Positions 44,500 to 56,486 of a stretch of DNA of 64,000 nucleotides are shown in pieces. The notes under the pieces are model-generated. The model ran no database searches. It saw only the letters and a program-made list of their open reading frames with translations, and was not told the origin of the DNA. The stretch comes from Ophioderma brevispina (taxonomy: Eukaryota > Echinodermata > Ophiuroidea > Amphilepidida > Ophiodermatidae), in assembly GCA_023653785.1 (NCBI GenBank), contig JAMKCH010057955.1, positions 62,001 to 126,000 on the forward strand. The letters run 5' to 3'. The position numbers and the translations under genes are program-made. Position 1 is the stretch's first letter, and each line of letters starts with the position of its first letter.

Positions 44500-46275
44500 A
44501 ACCCATAGGCTGTAAGACGGCATGCGCGCGTGATACCAAGCCTTTCAAGATGTGGCTAAAGAATGTTAAGATATACCACACTATGTCTAAAGCTGATCCT
44601 TTCACAGCCAAAACACTGTTAAAGGTGGAGGAAGTTTCGGAGAGGATATCCCAGGAGCAGATCAAAACTGGCATACCTTAATTGAATCCACCGATATAAA
44701 CCTTAACAGTAGAAACCATGGGCTACCATCCTAAAGCTTCAAGGAGATCCAACAGAACCCCTCCACAGCACCCAGGCAGTAGCCCAACCAAGTCCCCCAC
44801 CAACTTTTTTTAACTGGGAAGAAGCTCAATAATATCGGAGACGTTGTGGTCTCTGGGTTGGATAGGTCTTGTGTGAGGTAGGTGTGGCGACCCTGGTTTC
44901 AGTTACGGCGTCTTCCCCCAAAGAGGGTGTGGGAGTTACCTCCCTTCAACAGGGGGTGAGTGGGGCTGCGGAACGGTAAGCGGCATTGCTAAACTTTAAC
45001 CAGTAAAAGCGTATATTAATACCCATAGGCTGTAAGAAGGAGGCAACGCGTATACCAGCCGTTCACGGATGTCGCTAAGACTGTTTAGATTATACTACAT
45101 ACAATGTTTGAAGCGATCATTTCGACAGCCAAAACAACTGCTAAAGTGAGTAATTGTCGAGAGGATTATCCCATTAAAAGATCAAAACCTGGCTACTTTA
45201 ATTGAATCCACCGATATAACCCTTAACAGTAAGGAAGCATGGCTGCCATCCGAAAGGCTTCAAGGAGATCCAACAGAACTCTACACAGCATCCCACCAAG
45301 TCCCCCACCAACTGTTTTAATGGAAGAATCTCATAAGAATTCGAACTAAGTCCGTAGATGTATAGTTGGCTACCCTTGGTCTAGTCACACCCTTTCACCA
45401 TGGAGACTGGAAAGCGGCATTGCTAAACTTCAAACAAGAAAAGCAGTAGACATTATCTAGGTCGTACCCTGCGGGCAGGTTGTAGCTGAAGAACACGCGT
45501 ATCCCAGGCCTTTCCAAGGAATTTGCTAAAAAATGTTAGAGTATTATGAGGCAGCGTGATGTTTTCAAGAAGCTGATCCTTTCACAGAGCCAAAACAACT
45601 GCTAAGGTGAGGAAGTTTCGGAGAGGTATCCCAGTAGGCAGATCAAAACCTTGCATACCTTAAGACACTATCAGTATTTGCTAAATCAGCAAATCGAAAA
45701 AAAATCATCAAAAATCAAGATTTTAGCATGTACGTACCAAGTACAGGTATCCTAACATACCCTTCAAATGATAAGCCCAGATCAACCTAATAAGGCAGAA
45801 TCGGAGATTTTGTCATTACTGTCGACGGACACTTACCTACAACACGTAATTGAATGGAGAATCGTATCTTGGAACACGCCGTTTTTCCTTTTCTTTCAAA
45901 TCTACAGCGGAAAAGTTAACTTAGAAATTCTACATACTTATCCTTAACTTGAGCTATTCCTTTCCTTGCCAATTTCAAATATTTTTAAAATCACATCACT
46001 GATAGTGTCTTTAATTGAATTCCACTATATAACCCTTAACAGTAAGAAAACTGGGCTACCATCAAAAGCTTCAAGAGATCCACTAACTCTCCACAGCAGC
46101 CCAACCAAGTCCCACACCAACTGCTTTTAAATGGGGAAGAAGCTCAAAGAATAATCCTTAAGAGTATATTGGCGACAACCCTGGTTTTCAGCAGTCCCTC
46201 CTTCCAACAAAAAAAACACAAGAACGAAGCATGGCAACCGGCATTGCTAAACTTCAACCAGAAAAAATCACACAA
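44500..46275 (+). repeat. Tandem triplication of a LINE endonuclease-RT linker
   Basis: Three units begin at about 44500, 45020 and 45462 (lengths about 520, 440 and 460 bp without the MITE). Each runs through GGAAGTTTCGGAGAGG, CAGATCAAAAC, TTAATTGAATCCACCGATAT, CTTAACAGTA, CTTCAAGGAGATCCAACAGA and AACCAAGTCCC.CACCAACT, and ends GGCATTGCTAAACTTCAA.CA. Translated, a unit gives SERISQEQIK, AWATIRKLQGDPTE and GIAKLQP.KA. These are the linker and the first RT block (A-I-x-x-L-K-x-x-K-A-x-G) of a LINE. Units differ by many small indels. RT proper does not follow the last unit. Confidence 0.7.
45663..46010. mobile_element. PIF/Harbinger-like MITE with TTA target duplication
   Basis: Perfect 13-bp ends AGACACTATCAGT / ACTGATAGTGTCT, flanked by TTA at 45660-45662 and 46011-46013. 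The parallel units of the tandem array keep the empty site: CATACCTTAATTGAATCCAC at about 44674-44693. The insertion therefore split ACC-TTA-ATTG and duplicated exactly TTA. A 3-bp TWA duplication is the hallmark of PIF/Harbinger elements. At 348 bp and without a frame, it is non-autonomous. Confidence 0.85.
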
Positions 46276-46989
46276 GTAGACCTTGACAACTCTGGCTTTT
46301 ATTGAGTGCAGAAATAATTGTGACGATATCTTACCCATAACTAGGCAGTCACTTACTATTGATGCCCGCTATAATACTTTTTGAACGTAGAAAAATGTAG
46401 AAAATATTATTTTATTGATTTTTTAGTTTTTTTCTTTTTTACAAGTTTTTTAAAAAAGTGTTTTCAAATGGCAAGCTTACCATTTTCATTGGATTTTACA
46501 ACATTAATATAACCACTTTTAACATAAAACATGGACATATCCTCCCTATCATCATTTTTGGACATGATGGACGGTCCCAGAAACGGTCGATTGATTGATT
46601 GGTTATTTATTTCTTAGGAACTGTATCGGTCAACATTTCGCTATGGATGAAGTACGGACCGAGGTGAACTGAGGCTATTGGTCCTACGCCACTTCGCGTT
46701 TCAGCTTCAGACGACGCGAACCCGTAAAGCCCAAAAGCTACGGCATACTACGTAGTGACACTGGGGTACACATTATCGTTGGCCACGTTAAAACTTCTTG
46801 GATCCACTTGTATTTGGTAGTTATATGAGTATAACAGTATAACAATAAACCAAACTTCTGGATATTGCTTTTAGCGACCTATTAAATTGTGGCCAGCCCT
46901 GCGACCACCTGTAGCACAAGGCATCAGAGCTTAGATTAAATTAAGCCAATCGTTCTTTAAACATTTATCACAGCAATTCAGTATCACTG
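46276..46989. other. Non-coding interval
   Basis: T-rich patch at 46390-46460; nothing else recognised. Confidence 0.4.
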
Positions 46990-47147
46990 TTAGTCTGCGT
47001 GGGCTTCCTGTATTTTGCGAAACGAACGAAACGCCATTGGATTAATCAAAACACGCTTTATTCTATAATATGCATGCATGGCGGATAAGCGGTAAACCAC
47101 ATGGCGTGTTTCGTTTCTCAAATACAGTAAGCCGTCTGCGTGTGTCT
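46990..47147. repeat. Short foldback (hairpin) element
   Basis: Left GTCTGCGTGGGCTTCCTGTA...CGAAACGAACGAAACGCCAT pairs with right ATGGCGTGTTTCGTTTCTCA...TACAGTAAGCCGTCTGCGTG. Arms are about 45 bp with a 60-bp AT-rich loop (two TGCATGC words). Likely a small MITE. Confidence 0.6.
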
Positions 47148-48284
47148 TAGTGACACCATACTGTACAATGTGTCTTATTAAACATGCGTATTGGCTGCCA
47201 CCAAGGCAAGATTGCCTTCATATCGTCCATCAAAGCGCACTTATTAAACCAGTGATCTATAATAAAGTCGTCTATTCAACAAATGTTTATTCATATGTCG
47301 AGAGTTATATAGGGCTTACAAATGACAAACATGTAAGAAATCATGACTTAAGGTGTTGTGACGTGTGATCTGTTTAGGCGTAAGCTGTTTTGAGCTTTGA
47401 AAATTCAATTTAGTCCCGACTGGACCGCGACAAGGACGACTTTGCATTTTGATGTGCGAGTCTCCACGCGCAGATACCGTGGCTCTCTTTGCGTTTTTGG
47501 TTTGCGTTTATTCTCCGCGAAGAATTAAGACAAAAACAGATCGCGCCAATCGCCGCATCTGTACGCCCCGCTTTCACAGGCGCGAATGCCTCTACGCAGC
47601 GGAGGCACTGCTTTGCTGCGTACCGAATGGTATCACCGCTTAACTTCTCTTGCGGCCGAATGAGGCGCCCAAATTGTTAAAAGACTAAAATTTGAGCTGT
47701 TTCATTCAGCCATTTTTTATTTCAAAGTTTTGAAGGACGACATCGGGACCGTGGGGGTCAACATATTTAGAACTTAAAAAAATCCTATCGAGTAGTTTTT
47801 ATTTTGTAGCCGATCCAAACGGGTCAAATTTACTTTTCCCCATAGACTTGCGTGGTTAACACGTGACAACATATACTTTTTTTGTTTTGGCTATAGCTCA
47901 AAAAATAAAGGCGGGGTGACCCCCATTTTTATTTCAGATACTTAATCAGCACAGTTATAAATACCATAATTGTGTGAATTCTGGAAAATTTGTATCGAGT
48001 AGTTCACCTAACACGTCAAACCCCTTAACACAATACACGTGACTTGCGATAAGACGCCAGATTAAGACATGTCGTTTAAAAGATGTGTACGTCTCCTTGC
48101 CATGGCCATTTTAATGATATAGCATTCAATCTATTGCAGTAGATTTGTATAGTTTTTCTATGTATGTATGAGTTATGAACTAAAGTTACTTTAAAATTGG
48201 AAGCATTAAGGATGAAAGCAAACCAATGTGTGACGAGAATAAATGTGATTTGCTATTGTTTGTACACAGTCACCTTCCTTCACA
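47148..48284. other. Non-coding; CpG-richer patch at 47420-47650
   Basis: The patch 47420-47650 is richer in CpG than its surroundings, with words such as CGCGCCAATCGCCGC. Small plus-strand frames there (47449-47680) match nothing known. Confidence 0.35.
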
Positions 48285-49080
48285 GAGTACCTTAAGGGCC
48301 ATGGACATGGCGAGGTAGACATTTCCTAATTTCTTACATTTGCGTACCTCAACAGTATCCTGAACATATCGCAACACAGATTTTTAAAAGTGAACATCGG
48401 TAACGTGTTAAATTCAAGGATAAATATAACCATACTGGCAGGCCTATCTCCTTTTTTCGCGAACTCGTATCAAGATGCTGGAGTTGGATTTGAACCCCGT
48501 TTAATGACGTCAGAGTAACAAGTTGTAAACAAAGCTCCACGTGGGCTAATCCGCAACCGCACACTTCCAATATTCGCTCCTTGTCGCTTCTTTTCTGAGA
48601 ACTTGAATAAAGCTATTCTGTTCTGATTCTCTTGTCGGTACGGTCAGCGCTGGTGCAGCCGTCGACAATACAGCACATTATAATCGTAATTTTAAGGCTC
48701 AAATCAAGAAAAATTATGCCATATGATACAACACGTACGACGCATATCACGAGAGATCAACTGTGTTCGTATGCAAGAAAACTGGGCCACGCGCGCACGT
48801 CCGTTCCACGATGACGATCATGACGCGTATCGCGTACGCGTATTTGTTACTCGGACGTCACTTCTGGGTCACGCTTGCCAGCGCGATAATCACTTTCATT
48901 TTGGAATTCCTTTGAAAGCTTGTCCAAAAACACATGATATTATGCCAAATTTTTATCAAATATACGGTTTCTCAATTATGCTTCATGCAGATTTTACATT
49001 GATACCAATACATATAAGGAATGAAACCATTTTTGTGGTGGGATATAAGTATGTTTAAAGCAGTCCATGGACCTTTAAAA
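48285..49080. mobile_element. Possible DNA element with GGTCCATGGAC-type ends
   Basis: The left end GTACCTTAAGGGCCATGGACATGG and the right end GTCCATGGACCTTTAAAAGTAC are inverted over about 20 bp with mismatches. The 750-bp interior has an unrecognised 111-residue frame at 48723-49058. A tRNA-like minus-strand B box (GGTTCAAATCC) lies at 48488-48498. Confidence 0.35.
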
Positions 49081-49629
49081 GTACCGTCACATGGTAGCCT
49101 CACAGAGTTGGATAATAAAAGGCTGAGGTCGGACATACCATCTTGAATCGCGAGCTCACTGGTGGACGCTTGGATGTTTACCGCCCAAGCCCAATACAAG
49201 TAAAACTTACGGCACGGAAAAATGCACTTTCTCATTGATTTCGACAGGGGCCCCTCGAATATAAAATGATCATTTTATATCCAAGAACATCATCAGACAT
49301 GTGGTTTATGCAGAAAGTTTATCGTCGCATATATCGGGCACGGAGTTTTTTGCAGATTTTCAAAATGGCTTCTAAAATAGCATGGGCTATAACATGTTCG
49401 TAGTTGCTATGACGATTGTGACGTATTTAGAACAGTCGTAGCAGTAGTAGACACAGTTGTTAATATTTGTATTTAGTATGGAACTGAACTCGGTAGGTGC
49501 GAAAAACACCGTCCGCCTGCTCGTCGTTTGTATTGTTTGTAATCAGCGGAAAAATAGCGTGTTCGTTGCCCCATTCTAAAGAAATAACCGGGAACAGTCC
49601 AGAGGCCTGGTTAGACCCCGGACATTTGT
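49081..49629. other. Non-coding interval
   Basis: No gene or repeat recognised. Confidence 0.35.
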
Positions 49630-50140
49630 TCATAGCCGCCATATTGGATTTTTACCTGAAATGCAATAATTTCATAGAGTTACTGCTTACAATTGTCTTC
49701 AATGTTTAGTCTAGTACTTGTCATACAATATCTTTCAAATAAGACATGTAATTGCATTGCATGACTTCAACGTATAGTTACTCCTCATATATTTTATATA
49801 TAATGTAATTACGGCCGCTTGAAACTCTGAAAATAAAGACTGAAATAGATTAGCGCTCGTTTCTCTGGTATCCACATAAACACAGTCCTCTTTGACCCAG
49901 TGGTTAATTCTCATGCCTAGATAGCGAGAGGTCCGAGTTCGAGACCGGTCATTTTCGTATTTAATTTAATTCTGTGCGAGCCAGTTAATCATTATATACA
50001 TCACACTTCACAGCCGCCATATTGGATTTTTCAGCTAAATTTCCATCAATTCCTTAGTTTTGCTGCATTTGCAAACCAAGGGGCAATTTTTCTTCAAGTT
50101 TCCAAGCAATTATACAATTATCTTTCATTTAAGACATGTT
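49630..50140. repeat. Direct repeat pair around a tRNA-derived SINE
   Basis: GCCGCCATATTGGATTTTT occurs at 49636-49654 and again at 50013-50031. Downstream similarity includes TATCTTTCA.ATAAGACATGT.AATTGCA. Between them, 49890-49965 holds a SINE head: CCAGTGGTTAATTCTCATGC (A-box region) and GTCCGAGTTCGAGACCGG (B box GAGTTCGAGACC). The arrangement suggests a duplication, or two copies of one element with a SINE between them. Confidence 0.5.
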
Positions 50141-50423
50141 AATTGCACGGATTCGACTTAATTGATAAAGGTGGTTGAAACCATATGTACACCAACGGCT
50201 GTGACCTAAAATGGAGTAGTAACAGAATACAATCTAAAAAGAACTGTAATTTTACGGACCCCGTAATGGGCAATACATGTACTAGTAATTGAGAAGAAGA
50301 GAAGTACGGGAAACCGTGATTTTACGGGAAAATACCAGTATATTTTATATATTTACGGGCAATTTTATTTTATGGATTAAATTCAAGGCTGGGCATAGGC
50401 TGTTATTTGCTCCGTAATTTGAA

Positions 50424-50507
50424 AACACACACACGCGCGCGCGAGAGCGCGCGCACACACACACACACACACACAACCACACACACACACACACACACAC
50501 ACACAAC
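50424..50507. repeat. (CA)n / (CG)n microsatellite
   Basis: A CA repeat interrupted by GCGCGCGCGAGAGCGCGCGC at about 50437-50456, itself a near-perfect inverted repeat. Confidence 0.9.
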
Positions 50508-51025
50508 CTATATCACACCAAATACAAAACAGGAGTTTCCTTTTACGGAATTTTGTAATATCATATATTGCAGTTATTCCGTAAAAGAACTCTTTTTTAC
50601 TGTTTTCTACTCTTTTTTACTTTATTACCCCATAATTTCCCTCATTCTTCAAGCCTGCCCTCTTTACGGGGTATCGGTCTGCGACGCAAGATCGTTAGAT
50701 AAGAAAAACATTAGTTAACACAGTAAAAAAACAATTCACACAGTAAAAAAATATTCTGGTTACAAAAAAACGCGAGACTTGGGCAGGTCTCGAGATTGCC
50801 ATACGGTATAGGGTATCAAATTCAACATTAGGTCTCTGTCAGTTTACATAGGTATCAACAAAATTTACTTTTGAAGTTCAGATAGAGTTATATATGAGAC
50901 ATAGCAGGAATCTTTAGTCAATGATGATTTTAGTTGTATATATGCCCAAAACAGTAGGCCTAAATAGTTCATAAAATAGCTCCAAAATGGAGTGTAAAAC
51001 TTCAGGTTAAAATTTCAATGGTAAT
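50508..51025. other. AT-rich non-coding interval
   Basis: ACACAGTAAAAAAACAATTC and ACACAGTAAAAAAATATTC are adjacent direct repeats at about 50718-50755. Nothing else seen. Confidence 0.4.
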
Positions 51026-51029
51026 AATA

Positions 51030-51652
51030 TGCAACCAGACACTGGCAGTTGTGAAGTCTCACCCGTACCTCGGGATACATCTCCAAGATGACTTGGGTTG
51101 GAGTACTCACATTGGTTATGCAAACATCTAAAGCCAGCCGAATGCTTGGGGTCGTACGTCGCAATCATACAACTGTCCAGAAAAATAAAGAAACAGCGTA
51201 TGTCAGCTTGGTGAGACCACATGTGGAGTACGCTTCAGTGGTTTGGGATCCCCACCTTTAAAAACAACAAGAAGAGGGTGGAGAGAGTCCAGAGAAGTGC
51301 TGCAAGACTTGTTAAATCCAACTACGAGCGCACCAAGGGAACTGTTACTACTCTCCTGAAAGACCTTGGATGGCAGTCATTGGAGGAAAGAAGGAGAGCA
51401 GCTCGTATCTGTCCCTGATGTACAAGATCGTTAACGATGAGATAGACATCCCCAGCGACCGTTATCTAACGCCAGTTACCCGACGTTCTCGTCGCAACAA
51501 TTCTAAAAGCTTTATCCAACACCAAACCAGACTACAAAACCACTCAACAGTCAGATTTTCCCAAACCATAAAATTGATATGGAACAACCTTGATGAAACC
51601 ACTGTCCAAGCTCCAAGTCTCCAAGTATTCAAGCAACTAATCCAGTAAAAGC
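51030..51652 (+). mobile_element. LINE reverse transcriptase C-terminal region
   Basis: Across two frame changes the plus strand reads YLGIHLQDDLGWSTHI, ASRMLGVVRRNH, SLVRPHVEYASVVWDPH, KRVERVQRSAARLVKSNYER, TLLKDLGWQSLEERRRAARI, LMYKIVNDEIDIPSDRYLTP and TRRSRRNNSKSF. It ends with WNNLDETTVQAPSLQVFKQL. The LVRPHLEYAS.VWDP block followed by VQR.AAR and LGW.SLE.RR is the hallmark tail of a Rex/CR1-like non-LTR family widespread in fishes and marine invertebrates. The RT catalytic part upstream is missing, so it is 5'-truncated, as expected for LINE insertions. It is relatively well preserved. Confidence 0.8.
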
Positions 51653-52787
51653 AATACCCCCCGCACAAGCTTGGCTTTGATACTCTACCGAGTCAGCCAT
51701 ACAGAGTGAAGTTGAAGAGATTGCATAGTCCTTTCTCTACCTCCTTGCAGTGAGGTCATAACCTTGACGCAGCCTTTACGCACGCGTCAAGAATATGCAC
51801 GTCTTTATGCGCGCGTGTAAAAACGCTGTTACTTTAAGTCAGCGCGCGCGGTTTTTACTGGTGCGACCATCAAAGCTCGTGTTGACGTCACTGGGAAATA
51901 GAGTATAGCGCCGGGTCGGGGATAGAGTGTCCATTGAACAGATCTGGTCTCAGATTAGGGTAACATTTCATTCGTTTCTGGTCTCAGGGTCACCGCCGGA
52001 ACCCTTTTAACTCGGGTGGTTACCCACCCCCCCCCCCCCGGCCACAAATTAATGTTCCAAGAGCATATTGGTGGTAAAATTTCAAAAGTAATCCCAGCAC
52101 TTACTCAGTAAATGTGGTAAGTAGAAGGAGGTAGGCATTGATAGTTTTAAATTAAAGTGTTTAAATAAGCTTTTGTCATTTTAGACGAATTTCGTATAAA
52201 ATGCTGGTACCATAACATATAGACTATTACAGATTGAGTCGTATGTATTTGTTTAAACCTCTTCAAATGTATAGTCTGAATTTTTGTTCGTGTCACTTAA
52301 ACAGGCATGTTGTCGAGGGTATTAGTTTTCAATTGGAGGGGATATGATATGCTGATACCGAAATTTAAAAGGCCGAAGATACAGGCATGGATATAGGCCA
52401 AAAAGGAAGAAAAAGATGCTGGATAGGGGACTTTGGTTACGCATGTCGGCGAACTGATTTCTACATTGAAAACAGGGGCGGATCCAGGATTTGAAAAACG
52501 TCAAAAAACCGGGGGGGGGGGCGGCGAAAGCTAACTTGTCCAAAAAGGCTGATTGGCAGATTTACGGGAGGGGAACCCCCTCCGCCCGGCCCCTCCCTGG
52601 ATCCGCGCCTTGATAAAGGGGGGGTGGGGGGAAGTATAGATAATAAAGTGTGGGGCATGAAGTCAAAAAGCTTACACATTTCTTCAAAATGAATAAATGT
52701 CATACTCAATTTCCTTCCCTGATAATAGGGACTAGTACCTCATACTGCATGATTCCAGCAAAATTAATAGCGCTGTGAATATATTCA
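51653..52787. other. Non-coding interval with poly-C and poly-G runs
   Basis: Poly-C at 52026-52039 and poly-G at 52510-52519. The pair GGGGCGGATCCAGGATTTGA (52475-52494) and CCTGGATCCGCGCCTTGA (52586-52605) is inverted, marking a small foldback at about 52473-52610. No gene. Confidence 0.45.
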
Positions 52788-53199
52788 TTAAGGTGGCTGT
52801 GAAGTCAGGAACTGGTCAAATGGCCAGTTTTTAGTTTTTTCAGTTTAACGCGCCATTAACATGTTTTTCTTTCCATATTTTTAACAGAATCTATATATAT
52901 TTATTTTCCTCATATTTGTTCATTTTTAATTTTACTATGGGCATTTTGACCAAACAACACATGGGGGAACTGCAAAAGGGCGGGTATTTTCGCGTATATA
53001 CGCAATAAGCGTCTGTGCTATTCGGCGCCCGCGATGTAATGAGCGCAACAGAAACGCCTTGATGCATCGATCGATTCGATGACGATACCCAATTAGATAG
53101 TTTGATTATGTCAGATATTTAGATCCAGTGGGATTTTGGTGCCAAAAATTGATTTTATTGGCTAACTTTGTAAATTTTGGGTGTTTGATTTCAAAAAGT

Positions 53200-53790
53200 T
53201 AGGTGCCATTTTTTTCAACCACGCCTTCCGTCGCCATTTTGACTTTCCAAAATGGCCGCATTTTTTCATATATCTGTCCTATATCTAGGGCTATGAGCAC
53301 TGAGGGGGGGGGTAAAACTGGTGTCAATACCCATGTTTGTGATACCAGGGATTCCATTGAAAGCATTATCTTACTTGTAGGTGATTTGGTTTGGCCGCCA
53401 TCTTGAATTTAAAAAAAAATGGCCGCCATTTTCAAACTATGTTATGGTCCGGTATCTCGGCTTATGAGCCACTTAGAATAGTAACAAAGGTGGCAATACC
53501 CATGTTTATGATACCAGAGATTCCATTAAAAGCATTGCCTGGCTTGACACTATATTTGGGTTGGCAGCCATCTTGAATTCAAAATGGGTCGCCCGTTTCA
53601 ATAAAATGATGTCCAATTTGTCCCATATCTTGGGCTTGTGAGAAACGTAGAAAAGTGAAAGTGGTGGCAATACCCATGTTGTGATACAGGGATTTCATTA
53701 AAAGCATTTCCTTATTTGATTTAATTTGGTTTAGTTGCCATCTAGAATTTCAAAATGGCCGCCAAATTTCAATTATACGTAGTCCAGACG
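53200..53790 (+). repeat. Subterminal tandem array, left (about 175-bp unit)
   Basis: Three to four units, each with GGTGGCAATACCCATGTTT.TGATACCAG, GATTCCATT.AAAGCATT, TTGG.T.GCCGCCATCTTGAATT and CAAAATGGCCGCC. The mirrored array is at 58135-58640. Confidence 0.75.
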
Positions 53791-53799
53791 GGAAAACTG

Positions 53800-55049
53800 C
53801 CGATTTTATAATCCGTTATCCGTCGATTTATAATTCCGATAAGCCTAATTAGACGCCATTCATAACAGACTCATGAGATTCCGACGACGACTTTGTAAAT
53901 TTACGGGCGGGAGAATTAAAGACATTATGGCATTGCGTAAACTGCATGGGGCCTGCTGTAGGATGGAGCTCTTTCATATTTTAGTTAATCTGAAATGTTT
54001 GTAACAAATAGAGTGCTTAAATGTGATTGAATACTTCCAAGTAAGTATTTTTTAAGCCACTTTATTTAGTTGTTGTAGCAGACTTCAATAATTAAATGAT
54101 GAGTAACTAATTACACGAAGACGTCGGGGTGGAGAACATTGGGACACATAGATTGGGTAAAGTTTATGGGAGAACTACAAGGTATTCGATCTACCTTTCC
54201 GCGTTTACTGAAAACCCTTTTTTCCGAGAGGCTACTGCAAAGCTTCGATCTACTTTTCCGGTACTGAAAGCCAGAAGTGTTCAGATAAAATTTCTCCGGA
54301 CTATCATCAGGACCATCATGGAAACCAGATTGTTAAGGAGCCCTCCAACTGATTAAACTGCCTCTTACAGGCCTACGGTGCTTTGCCTTGCTCACGGGAT
54401 ATCCACTTTTGGTGTAGGTCCTCATCACGAGCTGTCTAACACTTGATCGTGACTTGCCACGAAAGAGAATGAAACTGCAATCTTCAACCGGAAATACCAA
54501 CTGGCTTTGAGGTTGGTGAGGTCCATGCTTCTTTTTACTTCACTTCATGTATCGCCCAAAGTATTTTGAATCCATAAGGACTGAAGCTGGTCTATTCACC
54601 AATCACCTTCGACAATCCATCAAATCTTAACTTGGAAGGTGTTTTAAGCGTGGATGTAGAGTTACCCCAGTAACCATATCTGGTCTACTATGACCTCCTC
54701 TTTGAAGCAAATTTGCAGCTAGAAAACTTTGTTTACCATAACCTGAAATGTACAATAGGCTTATATGAGACAGAAGATATGGTGGGTGGCTTTGAAGAGG
54801 TAAAGTAAAACTTCAGAGACCAGATCCGAGCTGCACTTGGTCAAGACCTTTCGCAGATGGCAAAAGAATTCTGGGTTATATGAAACAGGTAGAGGAGTCT
54901 ACTTTAATTCCAGCAAGTAGACAGGGAGAGTGGGCTTTGTCCGGTTGCCCTTGGGGAGCAAGTCAACTACTACTTTGCTCCTGATCTCTACAAATATACT
55001 CGACTTGTACCAATTTGTTTGCCCAATATTTAAGTGTTACTGACCAAGA
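53800..55049 (+). other. Interior of large TIR element, unreadable ORF remnants
   Basis: Short plus frames (for example 54129-54356) with no recognised motif. The base composition is closer to coding sequence than the flanks, so this may be the decayed N-terminal part of the frame seen at 55050-55940. Confidence 0.3.
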
Positions 55050-55940
55050 AACTTGGGAGGCTCTAAAATCTGTGATTTCATGGTGACTAGTCAGGCATTC
55101 CATTCACAACTGTTCGTGGACCAAACATTGGAACAGCTTATCAGTTTTCTGTTATCGCAGATCACTCTTCTCCTCCGATGGCTTCTTCTAATCCCAATTG
55201 AAGAGAGTACTTTTGTCATGTCATTGATGAGTTTAACAGGGAACCAACAAGTGACTCTTAGGTAGACTTACACCGGTGATACATCAAGCGGGTTGGAGAT
55301 CAAATTACAATTTGTGCATTATAGACGCCATGGCAGCTGTTCGAGGTCAATAAAAGCCCAGCAATGGTACACAGCGTCTTATTTTGCCAGCCCCTTTGTT
55401 CGAAGCATCCGTAAAGCTCAGAACATGGCAAAGGCTGCTGGCATTTACCGGTCAAGGTTGACATCAGAGTTTCGACTAATATCAAATTAGTGCACTGAAA
55501 ACCTACTGTTCATATTGAAACAAAGTTCAACTGACAGATACGGAGGAAAGCTCATTCTCTGATATGAGATTCAGCAAAGAGCTTAGTTGGCATCCTAAAG
55601 TATTCAACAAACTAGGTGGTGTGGCTCCAATATTGGTGAGCATTCACGGAGGAGGCAGACACCTGATCCCAATGCAGGTACTTGATGGTCCAAGACTGAC
55701 GGAGACATCAGGGATATAGATGATAATATTTTCATTTACCTCACGGATTTGTGTTCAACAAACAGCCTTCCAGTTGAGCTTCACTTCATCACTGGAAAAG
55801 GAAAAGCGAAGCGAAGAATCGACTTAGGGAAAGGTGTGCAGCAGTTGGAAGCGAAAAAAATATCATAGGTCTGCACGCCTTTTAGAGGTACTGATTAGGG
55901 AGGAAAATTTGCTGGCATTCTAAGAGTAGGTGGATTAAAG
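55050..55940 (+). pseudogene. Decayed element-encoded ORF with GLHAF-type motif
   Basis: Read across many stops, pieces include FTTVRGPNIGTAYQFSVIAD, FASPFVRSIRKAQNMAKAAG, DIDDNIFIYLTDLCSTNSLP, VELHFITGKGKAKRRIDLGK and then a GLHAF...GGKFAGI-like run ending SKSRW. The order D-x-D-x-F-x-x-x-L, then TGxGKxKR, then G-x-H-A-F...G-K-F-x-x-x-S-K resembles an uncharacterised protein family found in many marine invertebrate repeats, in which DTDV and GFHAxTGCD blocks suggest a nuclease-like fold. That assignment is from memory of the pattern and is weak. It lies inside the TTAA-ended element and may be its cargo or enzyme. Confidence 0.35.
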
Positions 55941-56486
55941 GGCCTAGATTCAAGCTGTGACGCAACGGGTGTATCCAGAAATTCGTGAGGATAGTTTCGA
56001 CCTAACAGCATGTTCAAATGTTCTGAAAACTTTGTGCATGGTGTATGTCAAGAAAAGCAAATGCAGCACATTTACCAAGAACAGCACGCTGTAAATAACT
56101 TTGGTAAAACAATGATTACAAACGTAACAATTCCAGACGGCTATTCCTGACTCCACCTCATCAATCTGTCGTCCGTAGACTGAACGTCGAAAGCAAGGAA
56201 AAAAATTTGTACCAGGTTGCCTTAACTCATGAGTTGTGGATTTCACTTGTATACAATCCAAATATCTTTAGCATGAATGCAGGATAAATAAGGTTTCATG
56301 CCAAGGGCTAAGTTTTTTTCCTCCAGGTGGTGTCCTGAAAACAGGTCAGAGCTAGGTGTCAGTTGTCGCATGCAGTTGGCCTTTTGCAACACTGGAGACG
56401 TATCTTTTTAATTGGTTTATGATAAAGAGATGGGTTATACTATCCAATCCCGCATTTGTTGGAAATAGGATCTCTCCAGCTGGATG
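55941..56486. other. Interior of large TIR element, unassigned
   Basis: No motif recognised on either strand. Confidence 0.35.
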
